From positions 182,178 to 246,177 of the forward strand of contig JAGOBH010000006.1 of the NCBI GenBank assembly GCA_017983495.1: a DNA stretch of 64,000 nt. The letters are read 5' to 3'. Every line of letters begins with the position of its first letter. The first letter of the stretch is position 1. Made by a program: the position numbers and the translations under genes. The notes under the pieces were generated by a model. The model had not been told where the DNA came from and ran no database searches. It saw only the letters and a program-made list of their open reading frames with translations. Origin of the DNA: Pyrinomonadaceae bacterium. Lineage in GTDB: Bacteria > Acidobacteriota > Blastocatellia > Pyrinomonadales > Pyrinomonadaceae. Below are positions 63,010-64,000 of this stretch, in pieces.

Positions 63010-63573
63010 ATGGCAAATACAACTATTCTATTGCGCGAGGACATCGAGCATGTCGGCGGACGCGGTGAGATCGTAAAGGTCAAAGCCGGCTACGCGCGCA
63101 ACTACCTGTTGCCGCAGGGGTTTGCGACTCTCGCAACTAAAGGCAACGTGAAGCAGATCGAGCAAGAGCGTGCAGCTCTACTGAAAAAGGCGGCGATCGA
63201 GAAAGCAACTGCTGAAGCTCAGCTTGAGCAGATGTCGAGTATCACGCTAAAATTCGAACGCAAAGCTGGCGATCACGGCACACTCTTCGGTTCGGTGACG
63301 TCGATGGACATTGCCGATGCTCTTAAGTTAAAGGGTTACGAGATCGATCGACGCAAGATCGTATTGAAAGATGCGATCAAAGAGACCGGCGAATTCAAGG
63401 TCAATGTAAAGCTTCACCGCGAAGTTACCCTTTCTGTACCGGTAACCGTAACCGCTGAGGGCGGGGATTTGGCTCCTGCCACGGATGTTAAGGCAAAGGC
63501 CGAGGCTCCGGTCGAAGCGGTCCCTGCCGCAGAAGCAGTTGCCGTGGACGCGTCGACAACTGACGAAGCGTAA
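63010..63573 (+). CDS. rplI: 50S ribosomal protein L9
   Basis: A 187-residue L9. The N-terminal domain TTILLREDIEHVGGRGEIVKVKAGYARNYLLPQGFATLAT is standard, the long helix (NVKQIEQERAALLKKAAIEKATAEAQLEQM) follows, and the C-terminal domain ends near 145. A further ~35-residue Ala/Pro/Glu/Val-rich tail (AKAEAPVEAVPAAEAVAVDA) is additional to the usual ~148 residues. GAGGTAAT gives the ribosome site. A terminator follows. Confidence 0.96.
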   Translation: MANTTILLREDIEHVGGRGEIVKVKAGYARNYLLPQGFATLATKGNVKQIEQERAALLKKAAIEKATAEAQLEQMSSITLKFERKAGDHGTLFGSVTSMDIADALKLKGYEIDRRKIVLKDAIKETGEFKVNVKLHREVTLSVPVTVTAEGGDLAPATDVKAKAEAPVEAVPAAEAVAVDASTTDEA

Positions 63574-63607
63574 ATTTTGCCGGTCCGCCGCTGGCGGAAA
63601 TCAGTCT

Positions 63608-63651
63608 AAAAAGCTTTGGGGCCTCGCATTTGCAAGGTCCCTGGCTTTTTT
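63608..63651 (+). terminator. Intrinsic terminator of rplI
   Basis: AAAAAGC...GGGGCCT (63608-63624) pairs with AGGTCCC...GCTTTTT (63635-63650) and runs into T. Confidence 0.8.
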
Positions 63652-63754
63652 CGTTTGATGAATGTGCGGCCGTACCCTGATCCAGTGCAATTTCGAAATT
63701 GCCTCAACTGTGAATCAACTTGGGTCGTGATACTCTTGATAAAACAGAGCGAGC

Positions 63755-64000
63755 ATGGCTACAGTCCAGAGAAAATTATCACGGTCGTTTAAGGCGTTCT
63801 TCGATTCGGAGAAATCGAGCGGGATCGTACTGATACTCTGTACGATCTTGTCTCTCGCTCTGGCGAATTCAGCATTTGGAGAAAGTTATTTAGCAATTTG
63901 GCATACCTACATAGGCGGGATGAGTGTTGAACACTGGATAAATGACGCCCTGATGGCGGTGTTTTTTCTCATGATCGGACTCGAGCTTGAACGCGAACTG
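63755..64000 (+). CDS. nhaA: Na+/H+ antiporter NhaA (3' end beyond window)
   Basis: The first 82 codons of a membrane antiporter, cut by the window end. The ATG at 63755 begins ATVQRKLSRSFKAFFDSEKSSGIVLILCTILSLALANS, then SVEHWINDALMAVFFLMIGLELEREL. The DSEKSSGIVLI start and FWINDxLMAxFFLxxGLExxREL are the NhaA hallmarks. NhaA exchanges sodium for protons at the inner membrane. Its later ion-binding aspartates are outside the window. Confidence 0.92.
   Translation, partial: MATVQRKLSRSFKAFFDSEKSSGIVLILCTILSLALANSAFGESYLAIWHTYIGGMSVEHWINDALMAVFFLMIGLELEREL

Overview
The window is a moderate-GC bacterial chromosome segment with tight gene packing, many secreted proteins carrying Sec signal peptides, and no plasmid or prophage genes. 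Several families point to an acidobacterium, most likely of the Blastocatellia/Pyrinomonadaceae type: delta-60/FG-GAP repeat proteins, DUF4097, DUF5916, DUF2911 and DUF4920 proteins, large TPR exoproteins, a tetraheme c-type cytochrome and a GEMM-like riboswitch. That placement is inference from gene content, not from a marker-gene comparison.

Layout. 1-6.9 kb (+): two paralogous amidohydrolases (the first cut by the window start) translationally coupled to a TonB-C-like protein, then a DUF4920 protein, dusB and two small secreted proteins. 7-12.4 kb: a SurA-like PPIase (-), a zinc-ribbon membrane protein with an HExxH motif (+), and mfd (-). 12.5-15.3 kb (+): lysS, a 217-bp nested palindromic element, and an EamA transporter that itself carries an in-frame 81-bp palindrome. 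15.3-21.9 kb (-): an envelope-glycan-like cluster of a PHP-domain protein, two GT4 glycosyltransferases, two paralogous membrane proteins of unknown function and an ABC permease. 22-35 kb: secreted and outer-membrane proteins (DUF4097, DUF5916, a glycine-zipper protein), citrate synthase, an NHL-repeat protein, a class A beta-lactamase, a tetraheme cytochrome, a DUF2911 protein, a YxxGY protein and ribA. 35-47 kb: an EF-G-2-type GTPase, a delta-60/FG-GAP exoprotein, a methyltransferase, and murB between two paralogous TPR proteins.

47-54.7 kb: carB followed by a cyanophycin module, with cyanophycinase and cyanophycin synthetase on + and an isoaspartyl peptidase convergent on -. Together these could make the polymer, cut it to beta-Asp-Arg and split the dipeptide. 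54.8-58 kb (-): a Cu/heavy-metal P1B-ATPase with three YHS domains under a MerR-family regulator; a MerR-type promoter with a 20-bp spacer overlaps the regulator's stop codon. 58-64 kb (+): a CAP-domain secreted protein behind a GEMM-I-like (cyclic dinucleotide) riboswitch, ispE, tRNA-Gln(TTG), prs, rplY, pth, rpsF, rpsR, rplI and the start of nhaA.

Regulatory layout. Intrinsic terminators often sit directly in front of the next gene (dusB, carB, ispE, prs). Four genes (dusB, lysS, the NHL-repeat gene, carB) have a -10-like hexamer 18-19 nt before the start codon, which predicts 5' leaders of only about 6-7 nt. No CRISPR array, rRNA, transposase or integrase was seen.
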